Positions 30,814 to 39,898 of a stretch of 64,000 bases of DNA are shown here, piece by piece. Under the pieces are notes generated by a model. It was not told where the DNA came from, ran no database searches, and saw only the letters and a program-made list of their open reading frames with translations. Origin of the DNA: Labyrinthula sp. Ha (Eukaryota; Sar; Bigyra; Labyrinthulida; Labyrinthulaceae); assembly GCA_015227615.1 (NCBI GenBank), contig JAALGZ010000059.1, forward strand, positions 102,050-166,049, in the 5' to 3' direction. A program made the translations under genes and the position numbers. Every line of letters begins with the position of its first letter. Within the stretch, counting starts at the first letter, position 1.

Positions 30814-32534
30814 TCCCCCTCTTCCCATAAATGCGAGACTCCGCTCTGTCTAAGCACCGCCTGTACCCCAAGACTTCTCATATTTTCATTTAGGTCAGTC
30901 CGGGTTCCAACGTGCAACCATCCTTTCTGTAACCCGCAGATACTAGAAAATAGTTCTATCAAAACTGCATTATCCCCCATAATCCGCTTGATTTCCTTTT
31001 TTACAGTTAGCGGCTTTATTCCAAAATCCGCTCGATCTGCCAATATCACCTCTCGCTTCTTCACCTCTTCCACTTCTACCGATCCTTCCAAGCCGCGTCG
31101 CTTAAAGAAATATAATACTTCGTGCGATCGCTGAAATAATCTTCCTAGAGCTCCTCGTATTTTTTCACGCGGCGTCATCTTTACCCATACCCAGCTATGG
31201 ACAGGATCGTACTCCGACTTATCCATATATTGAAATGCCGAGCACAGCCTCCCCTGCGGGATCCATACCGCCACATAATGCGGCCTCACTTCTCTTATTC
31301 CAAAGTTCATCCAATTTGGATCCCCGCCTGGAATATCTTCTGCACCTCTCCAAGGCGGGTCGGCTAAAATCAGTGTGACTTCCGGCAAATCTAGAGCTCC
31401 CTGACACCAGTTCTTATTGTATGGGTCAAGTGCGTACCACACCTTCTCAGGTGGCGCTATACAGCATTTCAACACTACTTCGCTTTCATCAAAAAGAATC
31501 TCAAATACTCTCCCCGCGCATTGTATGGCGGTAAGTTGTATTTTTCCGCCATAAGATATAAGATATCGCCACTTCGAATCCTGCTCAATTTGGAAGGGGA
31601 TGTTCGTTAAAACTCGCGGCGTCCTGGTCGGCTCTTCATGGCGCTCATATCTTATCCGAAAGCCATTTGCCTCCCATTCCGCCTCCTCGTTCTGCTCGAA
31701 TGCAACTACCATTGTACTTATCATTTTTTCATATACGGCGAGTTTCCTGCATAGCTCCGCCGCAGCTCTAACATAATCGGCCGCCCGCTTTCTATGCTTC
31801 CGCAACTCCGCCGCATACTCGGGTGCAAATTCTTTCGTTATTTCTTCATTAGAAAGTACTAGCGCCTGCTCGCAGTCGGAAAACCGTCTTATACAGCGAA
31901 AATCCATACTACTAATCTTCTCTTTCGACTTCCGCACTTTCTCAATATCCCAATGTTCTCCCCCTATCTCTTCAAGGTCCAGTCGCCCTAATTGCTGCTG
32001 TATATATCCTCGAATCATAGATACGCTTTTATGCGGGAGGTATAACTGGTATTTTTCAAAGCGGCCGATGCCAAATTTAAGCACCAATTTCCTAATTTCC
32101 TGCTTTTCTGCTCTTGTCCATCCTTTGAAGGAGGCTACTTCATATTTTTCTCCTGGTGGCTCCGTTCTTATCTCGGACAAATATTTATGCCATTTCCGAA
32201 AATTTGGCGCCCTTCTTATTACTCGGTCAATCCCATGCTCTACTGTGACAAGCGTCTGTCTTGCTCTCTGCCGCAGCTTGTCTTGGCTAGGTCTGCGGGT
32301 TTTCGCCGATAAATGTTCCGTCAAAATGTTGCGCACATCCTCATACATCGTTTGAATAGGTTCCCAGGTGTTATCTTCCTCGCGGAAGCCCCTCCATTTA
32401 ACTTCTACTACATACTCAGTTAAATGAGGGTCGTACTTTACGTCTCCGAAACCCGCTACTTCTAAATGCTTAAAGTTTCCGACATAAACTTTCCTCAGCG
32501 CTTCCGACGGCACGAATCCGCTCGGCTCATAAAA
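30801..32534 (-). CDS. gypsyC1 pol C-terminus: chromodomain, Myb/SANT-like, MT-A70 methyltransferase
   Basis: 570 aa from 32513, open upstream to a TAG at 32535-32537. Chromodomain at residues ~15-68 (VVEVKWRGFREEDNTWEP). Myb/SANT-like unit at ~128-176 (GWTRAEKQEIRKLVLKFGIG, LPHKSVSMIRGYIQQQL). A linker follows, containing a charged helical stretch at ~200-280, and then the MT-A70 domain at ~375-540: lead strand VTLILADPPW with the canonical motif at 385-388, VAVWIPQG, HSWVWVKM, HEVLYFFKRRG and LIELFSSICG-LQKGWLHVGT. MT-A70 enzymes make N6-methyladenine from SAM. The intact DPPW suggests possible activity. The C-terminus (LWEEGDVSL) is encoded by the polypurine tract and the start of the LTR. 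Confidence 0.88.
   Translation of the reverse strand, partial: FYEPSGFVPSEALRKVYVGNFKHLEVAGFGDVKYDPHLTEYVVEVKWRGFREEDNTWEPIQTMYEDVRNILTEHLSAKTRRPSQDKLRQRARQTLVTVEHGIDRVIRRAPNFRKWHKYLSEIRTEPPGEKYEVASFKGWTRAEKQEIRKLVLKFGIGRFEKYQLYLPHKSVSMIRGYIQQQLGRLDLEEIGGEHWDIEKVRKSKEKISSMDFRCIRRFSDCEQALVLSNEEITKEFAPEYAAELRKHRKRAADYVRAAAELCRKLAVYEKMISTMVVAFEQNEEAEWEANGFRIRYERHEEPTRTPRVLTNIPFQIEQDSKWRYLISYGGKIQLTAIQCAGRVFEILFDESEVVLKCCIAPPEKVWYALDPYNKNWCQGALDLPEVTLILADPPWRGAEDIPGGDPNWMNFGIREVRPHYVAVWIPQGRLCSAFQYMDKSEYDPVHSWVWVKMTPREKIRGALGRLFQRSHEVLYFFKRRGLEGSVEVEEVKKREVILADRADFGIKPLTVKKEIKRIMGDNAVLIELFSSICGLQKGWLHVGTRTDLNENMRSLGVQAVLRQSGVSHLWEEGDVSL
30814..30826 (-). promoter_or_regulatory. gypsyC1 polypurine tract
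   Basis: Minus strand GGGAAGAGGGGGA directly before the 3' LTR start TGTATCG, the usual plus-strand primer position. It is also coding, giving Trp-Glu-Glu-Gly of the methyltransferase tail. Confidence 0.7.
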
Positions 32535-33660
32535 CTATAGCCGACTTCCGTGCACTTCTGTCGTTTTGCCGTCTAGCGTTTTCACTTTGTAAACATTTTT
32601 TGAAACTACTTCTGAGACTTGCGCCGGACCAGACCACTCCAGCGCTAATTTATCGCGCTCTCTTGGAATGCCTTTTGATGATACCAGGCACCAGTCTCCC
32701 TCATTATATTGAAGCAATGCTGGGTCGACGGCTGTCTTTTTCCTTCTATTGTTTAACACCTTCTGATATTCCACATATTTTGCGACTTTCTTTTCGTAGT
32801 CATCTAAGCGCTTTATAAAAGCGGAGCTTAATCTGTATAGAACGTCATCATCGATACCGACCAGCATCCTGGCGCCGCCTCGGATCCTTTCCACTATTGG
32901 CGGAAGACCTGCAGGCTCAATATACTGGCGCTCTGGGTTCACATACAAAAATAATTCATATGCCGTCTGTGCATTCTTCCGACCGGGTAATTTCCGTGAA
33001 GGCACTGGTAACTCATTCATGGCGCCTTGAATTTTATTCAATATTTTTGGCCATTCATCTTCATTTAGTCGGTATTCATTTACCAAACTCTTCAAAAAAT
33101 TCAATACCTTCTTATTCACAACCTCAACTTCTCCGTTTGTCCAGCTCGCATAAGATACCGCGAAACTCTGAGAAAAACGAAGTTCTCTTCTAAGCGCCGA
33201 CATCAATGAATTCGCAAAATGACTTCCGTGGTTCGTTACCAGCGTAAAATCTTTTTCCAGCTTATAATTTGCCGCAAATTTATCAAGCGCCTCTACAACC
33301 GCTTGCGTATCAGGTGTCTTAGTATGTGTCAATTGTGTAAATCTGCTAAAGGCATCCGTTAATACTAAAACATGCCCTATCCTATTCACATATAGAAAGT
33401 CTGCCACTAAAGTTTCGCGCGGCCGCCTGGCTTTCGTCACCAAGCTATAGGTCGTCTTAATCGCCTTTGGGAGTCTGCGACAGTGTATGCAGTTATCTCT
33501 GAATAGGCGGATTAATTCAACCATCTTCTTCCATGCAGTGTCACCTCTTAGTGTGCGCTCCATTGCGGCGGGAATTCTCCACTCAAAATTAGCCGCTTCC
33601 GCTAAGTCCGCTTCAAGAGAACCGTGCTTATTCGCTAAATGTATGTGAACAAGTTGGCGC
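32535..33660 (-). CDS. gypsyC1 integrase
   Basis: 342 aa from 33563, with the frame open upstream to include the zinc-finger histidines (RQLVHIHLANKHGSLEAD); the cysteines are in NCIHC at residues 24-28. The catalytic core has Asp55 (VADFLYV), then VTNHGSHF with Asn111 where Asp is expected, and Glu147 (NGEVEVVNK). The spacing of 35 residues between 111 and 147 is exactly that of D,D-35-E integrases, so Asn111 replaces the second catalytic Asp. The C-terminal GPY/F-like module reads LALEWSGPAQVSEVVSKNVY. The frame is -1 relative to the upstream RNase H frame. Confidence 0.85.
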
Positions 33661-35134
33661 TCCAGAAGCGACGCCGGTAAGATGATTTTACCGACAACTT
33701 CTTAATCCTAGAGGTCCTAGTAATCATCTCCTTTTTCTGCGCCTCAATAACTTCTGCTTCTGTTAGCGGCGCCCAGTCGCCTTCAAAATATGGGTTAAAT
33801 ACCGATACCCTATATTTATCAAGTGTCTTTAGCGACGCATAAATCTTCTTATCCATCTGTTGTTTCGGCCTTAAATGGTTAACTCTTACTGCTATGCTTC
33901 TTATCTTCGCATTCGTGTCGTCTTCATCTTCCGACGTTGAATAAGTATCCGTCTCAATATAGCGCTCCTTTTCTGTGTCGCTAATATCCGACGGAACTTC
34001 AGTCGGCCACGTAGCATAATCCTCTGTCAGCTGTCTCCATTCCTTCTCAGAGTATTCATTCCGAATTTGCCGCTCTACTTCTTTCATGAGGTTTGGCGTA
34101 CCTTCTTTTCGCAGCGGCCTCCGCATAATGCGTCTAGTAATTTGCCGACAACCTGTTAGCGCTGGTCGCACAAAATACTTAGGCGCGATACTCATATCCA
34201 ACCTTTCTATCCATCTCTTTTTTGTCGGTTGCAATAACTCAGGTGTCCAATCTTCAAAATCTCTTTTGATTCTAAAGAATAGGTCTTCATCACCAAGCAA
34301 CGAATTGTCTCTTTCCGTATATATGGATAAAGCATTGAGTACCGCTTCCTGCAGCCAGTCCTTCACTTTATCGTCGCTTTCCTGTCGGCATTTTCCCGAC
34401 ACTCTTCTCAAGCGCTTCATTGCGCGCGGCAAGACGGGTATTTCTCTTTCCGTCTCACACGTCTGCACCTTTATTACGCGCACCGCCGCCCCGACGTCAC
34501 CTTCCGTCGGCGCCGCCCACCTCGTAAGCATGTCTGCGAAAATATTACTATCTCCGTTAACGTGGTGAATATCCACCAACACATGCTGCAGGATTACCAT
34601 CCAGCGTTGCAGGCGGTTAAGATGTCCATGATTTATCTTCGAGCCGCCTTGCAATATAGCCTTCAGGTTAAGGTGGTCTGTATATACTTGCACTGCTGTC
34701 GGGTGGAATGGCAATAAGTACGAAAGTTTATTGAATGTTCGAATTATAGGATATAGCTCCTTATGGCATATACCCCATACAAGTTGACTAGCGTCAAATT
34801 TTCCGCTAAAAAACATCATTGGATAAACCGTCTTTTTTAACAAGTCCTTTCCGCGCTCTTCCTGCCGCGCTTGGAATAGGATGGCGCTGTGGTATTTATC
34901 CGACGCGTCGGTTACTAGGATCAAATCCATGTTCCGATTGTAATGCTGTAGGCGGGCCTTTGCAGCATCCGCCAACCTTTGTTTAAAGCGCTCAAACGCC
35001 TTCTCCAATTCATCGTTCCATAAAATTCGCTTCTTTTCCTTCAGAAGCTTTTTCTTCTTTCCTTTCATCTCTGGGTAAAACAACATAATTTTATCTCGAA
35101 GTTCCGCCATCTCGGGAACTGCCGACGTCAATCA
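33635..35134 (-). CDS. gypsyC1 RT thumb/RNase H and linker to integrase
   Basis: 498 aa following a TGA that interrupts the RT thumb at a position where Trp is expected (HLAQ-stop-LTSAVPEM). RNase H residues are visible: LILVTDASDKYH (Asp), HKELYP (Glu), VYTDHLNL (Asp) and NIFADMLTRW (Asp). A long linker of ~230 residues without a recognised domain follows RNase H before the frame closes at TAG inside the integrase zinc finger region, where the -1 frame takes over. Confidence 0.82.
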
Positions 35135-36643
35135 CTGCGCCAAGTGCAAGAGTTTCGCTAACTCATATACAAACTCAGGCTTTGGAACAAGTAAAATCTT
35201 TTCATAATACTTCTTCGAAAAATTCCATCCGCCGTTTTGTAAAATCCGCCCGCAATACTCAATACCCGTCGTAAATAGTATTGATTTCGTCGGGCTAATT
35301 CTAACCTTCCATTTCCGCAGGTTGCGCAACGCATCTTCTAATATTCTGATGTAGCGCTTAAAATCTTTTGTGTGTATTAACGTATCGTCAATCCATTGAA
35401 CGATTCCGTTGCCTTCTTTATTATAATTTTCCGCCGCAATATGATCCACCATGCGCTGGTGAAAGAATACCGGCGTCGAATGATATCCCATTGGCGCGAA
35501 CTGCAATTGAAATACGCCATATGTCGTCATAAGATTGAAGTACTTCTTCGCACGGTCAGTAATTGCTAACTGGTCAAACCCGCTCACAACATCTAAACAT
35601 CCGCAAAAGCGGGCGGGCGCTGTGTTGACCAGTTGTGTCTCAAGTATAGGAAGTATATTGACATCCCTATGCAATACCTTGTTCACTGCAACCAGGTCCA
35701 ACACCATGCGCCAAGTATTATTTTTCTTAGGTACCGCAAAGACGACCGACCCATAAATCGCTTGTCGGATCTTCTTTGCCATGCCCTTCTCAACCATTCC
35801 GTCTAACTTCTCCTTCACAAACTCCGCCTTACCAGGCCCGAGCGGCCGTGGCGCCGGCATCTTAAATTCTGCCCCTTCTATTGGCACAACATCCATAGGC
35901 GGCAAAAGGCTAATACCTATTTGCGACGCGCTTGTTGCAAAAACATCTTCATACTTGAAGCATAAATTCATGAGCTGGTTGCGCTGGTCTTCGTTAGCGT
36001 CGCCAGCAGCTTCCACCATCTTTGTTATTGCTTCGCGTATTTCCGCCTTTTCCGCTTCTGGCTGATAGAGCGCGTTTCCTTCGGGAAGCATCAACTGCTC
36101 TAAGTTGTCTTCATCGACTACATCTTTATTTTGCTTTAGATGTATGGTCTCCCCGAAAGAGATTCCTTCCGCGTTTCCATCCCGCAAGCGTCTGCTAAAA
36201 TCAATCGACGCTGCGCGGATTGACGGAACGTCGCCAAAGACTTCCATTTTACCGCCCGTTAATTTTCTAATCATTGCCGCTATGCGCAGCCTAGGCAGCC
36301 TTAACCCCGTCAAAAATTGTATATTCTTTGACTTCTGGCGGTTAAGTTTCTGCGCCTTCAAATTTTTCGTAAAGACAAAATATGATTTTACCGCCAGCTC
36401 TCCTTCTGCGCCTTCATCTATAACTTTTATTATTTCAGCTAAAGTATATTCATGTTCCGCGAAGTTAGAAATTGAACCAAGTATTAAATTTAAGTTCAAC
36501 TCAACTACAAATATCTCATGTACTCCAGAAAGTTGTCGAAGCTCCTCCGACCTCAGCGCTTTTATAACTACGGCGCTATCGGCGAAGCAGCTTCGACAAA
36601 CCTTCAGGCACACGGGACCGCTTTCCGCCCCGTTGCCGACTTC
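35132..36643 (-). CDS. gypsyC1 reverse transcriptase
   Basis: 493 aa from 36613, open upstream to the TAG at 36644-36646. A ~230-residue N-terminal part includes the linker from protease. RT then shows NTWRMVLDLVAVNKVLHRD, motif A CGCLDVVSGFDQL (Asp341), motif B FAPMGYHSTPVFF and motif C WIDDTLI with the Asp pair 409-410 intact. Trp in place of the usual Tyr or Phe in motif C is shared with gypsyB, so it is a lineage feature. It ends in TGA within the connection to RNase H. Confidence 0.87.
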   Translation of the reverse strand, partial: EVGNGAESGPVCLKVCRSCFADSAVVIKALRSEELRQLSGVHEIFVVELNLNLILGSISNFAEHEYTLAEIIKVIDEGAEGELAVKSYFVFTKNLKAQKLNRQKSKNIQFLTGLRLPRLRIAAMIRKLTGGKMEVFGDVPSIRAASIDFSRRLRDGNAEGISFGETIHLKQNKDVVDEDNLEQLMLPEGNALYQPEAEKAEIREAITKMVEAAGDANEDQRNQLMNLCFKYEDVFATSASQIGISLLPPMDVVPIEGAEFKMPAPRPLGPGKAEFVKEKLDGMVEKGMAKKIRQAIYGSVVFAVPKKNNTWRMVLDLVAVNKVLHRDVNILPILETQLVNTAPARFCGCLDVVSGFDQLAITDRAKKYFNLMTTYGVFQLQFAPMGYHSTPVFFHQRMVDHIAAENYNKEGNGIVQWIDDTLIHTKDFKRYIRILEDALRNLRKWKVRISPTKSILFTTGIEYCGRILQNGGWNFSKKYYEKILLVPKPEFVYELAKLLHLAQ

Positions 36644-38155
36644 CTATGCATTTTGGTGCGGCATCAATCCCGCTTTTTCCAGCGCGGGAGCACCGACCAG
36701 CAGTTCCTTCCATTTTCTATCTTCTACAAGGAACACCTTCATCCTGCGGAAGTCACACTTCCAAACGCCGCCGATACGTAACTCGAGATCAGTATAACCT
36801 ACTTTAGCTATACGAAGATCCGTTGTTCCGTCGGCTAACGTGATCCTCTCCTTCACATCCTCTACAACATCCATCATCCATGCATGCTTGTGAAGTGAGG
36901 CCACGCTTTCATCCGCACCACTATCTAGGATCGCGTCGGAAATGCGATCTCTAGATTTGATATGGTGGACGGTGACGTTCTTCCTTTCCGCTCTTCTTAC
37001 CGATACATTAATCCGTCTGGTCGGGTTACGTTTCTCGTATTCGTCCCCCGGCGCCGGAAGCGCTAAAAATGAATTGCGCTGCTTCGGCTTTTTATCCTCC
37101 CTTCTCTCATAACGTCTGTTTTCATAACCGCCCCTATTTTTATACGGATAGTATCCTCCTCTATTCGTACTTCTTCTATATCCGCGAGGGCTGGGGGAAC
37201 GAGACTTACGGCGGTAATATTTGTTGCCGCTTCTATCTCCTTCTCTTTCAGACAATATGGAGTGTCTTCTTTTCTTCCTTCCGCTTCTGTGTGTCCTTTG
37301 CTGAGTTCTTCGCACTTCCGACTCTCGTGGCGCCGCCACTGTCGGCTCGGGCGGTGAAATGTCCACTTCATCCGTGGTGTCCATTCTCCGCTCATAGACC
37401 GACTTAATGAGTTCCTTAAATCTGTTAAGGGAATCGCCGAACTTGGACTTTGGCGCATCCAGTTTCACCTTCAGGCGGGCCTCCCTCATCTGCAATTCCG
37501 TCAGAAGCCGCTTATTAAGCGCTTTTAATACTTCATATTTTTGCGCATTTTCCTTCAGCTGCTTCCATTTTATACATCCCGTGGCGCTGCTCATGTAAGT
37601 GTTTAAACGCTCAAGGAATGGGCCCTCACTCGGCCAAGTCACCTTTTCCGCGATCGTGCGGAGAGTGTCTTCCCCTTCATATGCTTCATGTTCCGACATA
37701 TACTTGCGGAGATATTCAACAAATCCCTCCTTCGTCACTCCTGCGTTGTAGAGGCTCTGTTTGAGTTCAGGGTCGACATGGATCCATAGATTCGGCTCCT
37801 TTTCTTTTCCGTATACGTCCAGGTAAGCCTCGCGCATATCTAACATGGCGCGGATATCTTTTACCTTTAGTGCTTTTAATGTTTTAAATTTTCCGCCGTA
37901 GGATCTCCACGCCCGATCGCGGCGCGCGTCTTCCGCCCTCTGTTTCTGAATTTCAGCCGCTTCATCCGTTAGCTTCGGCCCTTTCAGCGCCTGAGTGGTT
38001 GCTTCTGTTAACTTTGCTAGCAGCGTCTCCATTCCGTGCACCCTTGCCGACAAGGTAAAAACACTCTCCTGCGTTGCTTCCGCCAGCGACCTCGTTTCCG
38101 CGAAGTCGGAAAGGGTTCTTCCGTGAGCCGGCGTTGACTTAGGTGTTGGCGGTGT
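36644..38155 (-). CDS. gypsyC1 capsid, Arg/Gly-rich nucleocapsid-like region and protease
   Basis: 469 aa from 38053 in a frame open upstream. Residues ~1-230 are helical and capsid-like (GGKFKTLKALKVKDIRAML, ALKALNKRLL type helices). Residues ~255-345 are basic and rich in Arg, Ser, Gly and Tyr (RRKSRSPSPRGYRR, NRGGYYPYKNRGGYENRR) instead of a CCHC knuckle. The aspartic protease occupies the last ~100 residues, with ILDSGADES (Asp377-Ser-Gly intact) and ITLADGT. Confidence 0.8.
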   Translation of the reverse strand, partial: TPPTPKSTPAHGRTLSDFAETRSLAEATQESVFTLSARVHGMETLLAKLTEATTQALKGPKLTDEAAEIQKQRAEDARRDRAWRSYGGKFKTLKALKVKDIRAMLDMREAYLDVYGKEKEPNLWIHVDPELKQSLYNAGVTKEGFVEYLRKYMSEHEAYEGEDTLRTIAEKVTWPSEGPFLERLNTYMSSATGCIKWKQLKENAQKYEVLKALNKRLLTELQMREARLKVKLDAPKSKFGDSLNRFKELIKSVYERRMDTTDEVDISPPEPTVAAPRESEVRRTQQRTHRSGRKKRRHSILSEREGDRSGNKYYRRKSRSPSPRGYRRSTNRGGYYPYKNRGGYENRRYERREDKKPKQRNSFLALPAPGDEYEKRNPTRRINVSVRRAERKNVTVHHIKSRDRISDAILDSGADESVASLHKHAWMMDVVEDVKERITLADGTTDLRIAKVGYTDLELRIGGVWKCDFRRMKVFLVEDRKWKELLVGAPALEKAGLMPHQNA

Positions 38156-39103
38156 CTAAGGAATCGGTACAAAGGCTCTACTCTGCTCGTCAGCCGCTCT
38201 TTGAAACTCTTTCAGCTTTCCCGCTTGCGCGCGGTTAAGAGATTTCATTTCCTTCAGCTCTTTTGCCATCCTTTTCATTTCTGCCTTATTTCTCTCCCGC
38301 TCCTCATCTACTGCCTTCTTCATAATTACAGAGTTGCGGTCACTGAGCAGCGACTCCGCTGCTAGCGACTGCGCCTTTATTCTCTCATTCGCCGTCGTTA
38401 GCGTGTTTATGCGCTTCTGCAGTCTATTCTCCGCATCCGTCCTGGTATGTTCTGAAGGTCTTGTCTTGCGTTGCGGCGCCTTCATCACTATCCCGGCGGC
38501 TGGTTCCGCCTTGGTTACCCATTTGAAAAGGGTGACACGTCTTGGGCGGTCCGGGTCATCGTTAGCCGATAAGTTTGGCTTGGGCATTCCGCCTCTTACG
38601 ACCGCCATACCCTTATCCGCCATAAACTGTACCGCTGTTGTTATCAATCCCTCCGACGAGCGGAAAAACCACGTCGGAATATTGTGCTTAAGTACTTGCG
38701 GCGGGGTCTTTTTCCGATGCGCTACTAGTTGCGCAAAAGACATCTCTTGACTTTCTCTGAAGTTTGGCACCGCCGCCAACATATGCGCCACCCTGTCGCT
38801 TATAGGAACTCCGTCAGCCTCCCTTTCCGACAGGGCGGTCATTAACAATAGCGGATATCTTGAAGACTGGTGGATGTTCTTTTCCTCCAGCAATTCCACC
38901 GCCGTTTTTCCTCTCATCCGACCTTGCATTTCGCGAAGGTCTTCCTCGCATACCACATACTTCTTCGGGGTAAACCAACGTGGCTTCTTTAAATAGAACT
39001 CACATTGCTTTCGGGTTATCCTCTTCTTTTTAGGTGTTTGCGGCGCCGCCTTCTTCTTTGATTTTCTCGTCGATGGCGGGGAAGTTAAATTTACCGCCTC
39101 CGC
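38156..39103 (-). CDS. gypsyC1 gag middle region
   Basis: 266 aa from 38956, in the same frame as both neighbours and open upstream to the TAG at 39104-39106. The start is basic (STRKSKKKAAPQTPKKKR), with a globular middle and a C-terminal coiled-coil-like helix (residues ~170-255, heptad-like Leu/Ala with Arg/Lys/Glu). A TAG separates it from a Pro-rich stretch (TPPTPKSTPAHG) that leads into the capsid-like part. No catalytic motif. Confidence 0.65.
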   Translation of the reverse strand, partial: AEAVNLTSPPSTRKSKKKAAPQTPKKKRITRKQCEFYLKKPRWFTPKKYVVCEEDLREMQGRMRGKTAVELLEEKNIHQSSRYPLLLMTALSEREADGVPISDRVAHMLAAVPNFRESQEMSFAQLVAHRKKTPPQVLKHNIPTWFFRSSEGLITTAVQFMADKGMAVVRGGMPKPNLSANDDPDRPRRVTLFKWVTKAEPAAGIVMKAPQRKTRPSEHTRTDAENRLQKRINTLTTANERIKAQSLAAESLLSDRNSVIMKKAVDEERERNKAEMKRMAKELKEMKSLNRAQAGKLKEFQRAADEQSRAFVPIP

Positions 39104-39856
39104 CTAAACATTCTTACTCCGACCTTTCGCAATTACCCGCTCGAGGTTAGTCGACTCATCAATATTAAGCGCCCCATCACTTGAGGCGGCTTCATCTTCT
39201 AGCGCCGCGGTCGGCGATGCCGGCTCGACCTCCTGCGTCGCTGTCATAGGTTGCGTCAAATCTAGAACATCCGCCTCCTTTTCGGCGGCGGCGGATATTC
39301 TTTCCGCCTGATCTTCTATGGCGGCAACTTCACTTTCCGCTTCATTCTCCACCCTGGCGGCTGAACTTTCCGCCTCATCCTCCGCTCCGGCGGGCAAATT
39401 CTCCGCCTCGCTCTCTGATTCGGATCCAAGCATCGCTTCAGCTACCGCGTCTGGCTTGGGGTCATCCTGACCCGGCGCTCCTGTCACGACGCGGTTAGCC
39501 TTGTTCTTCGTCTTCCCAGCCGCCGCTACTTGGGCGACTTCTTGGCTGTTGTTCTCCGCCTCAGCTCCCGCTTGGGCGGCTAAATTCTCCGCCTCGCTAT
39601 CTTCCGCTGAATCTTCCGCCTCGTCGGCTGACGGTAAATTAAGTGACTTGCGCAGTGCGGCGCGCTTCTCGTCACTCAATTCGTCAGTCCGACCTTCTTC
39701 TCCTTCAGCACTTCCTTCCGACGATGAGTCAGCTCCGAAGAGCTCCTCATTTTCATCCTCATTCTCCTGCTCTCTTCTTATCCTCTCTGCTTCCTTCTCC
39801 TCTAGCTCGCTTTTCTTCTCTCTATTTGCCACCCTCTGTTCTCTAGATAACGGCAT
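39104..39856 (-). CDS. gypsyC1 gag N-terminal acidic region
   Basis: 250 aa starting MPLSREQRVANREKKSELEE, preceded by a short leader after the 5' LTR. A basic helix gives way to a very acidic Glu/Ala/Ser-rich region with imperfect internal repeats of the type AEDEAESSAARVENEAES. gypsyC2 lacks 11 codons of this repetitive part. Such an N-terminal extension is not typical of Ty3 gag; it may be disordered. Confidence 0.7.
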   Translation of the reverse strand: MPLSREQRVANREKKSELEEKEAERIRREQENEDENEELFGADSSSEGSAEGEEGRTDELSDEKRAALRKSLNLPSADEAEDSAEDSEAENLAAQAGAEAENNSQEVAQVAAAGKTKNKANRVVTGAPGQDDPKPDAVAEAMLGSESESEAENLPAGAEDEAESSAARVENEAESEVAAIEDQAERISAAAEKEADVLDLTQPMTATQEVEPASPTAALEDEAASSDGALNIDESTNLERVIAKGRSKNV

Positions 39857-39882
39857 TCTAATTTCCTTGTATACGCCTCTCG

Positions 39883-39898
39883 TATTGAAATTTCAATA
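39883..39898. promoter_or_regulatory. Palindrome at 5' LTR/internal junction, gypsyC1
   Basis: TATTGAAATTTCAATA is a perfect 16-nt palindrome at the primer-binding position, equivalent to those of gypsyA and gypsyB. Confidence 0.5.

Noticed and set aside
33690-33720. Programmed -1 frameshift between RNase H and integrase of gypsyC
   Set aside because: No classical X-XXY-YYZ slippery heptamer with a following structure was seen near the frame change; a simple indel is as likely.
30801-39856. Reassignment of TAG to a sense codon
   Set aside because: The intact AAA genes contain no in-frame TAG, and gypsyA and gypsyB are broken by all three stop codons, so decay or local readthrough fits better than a changed code.
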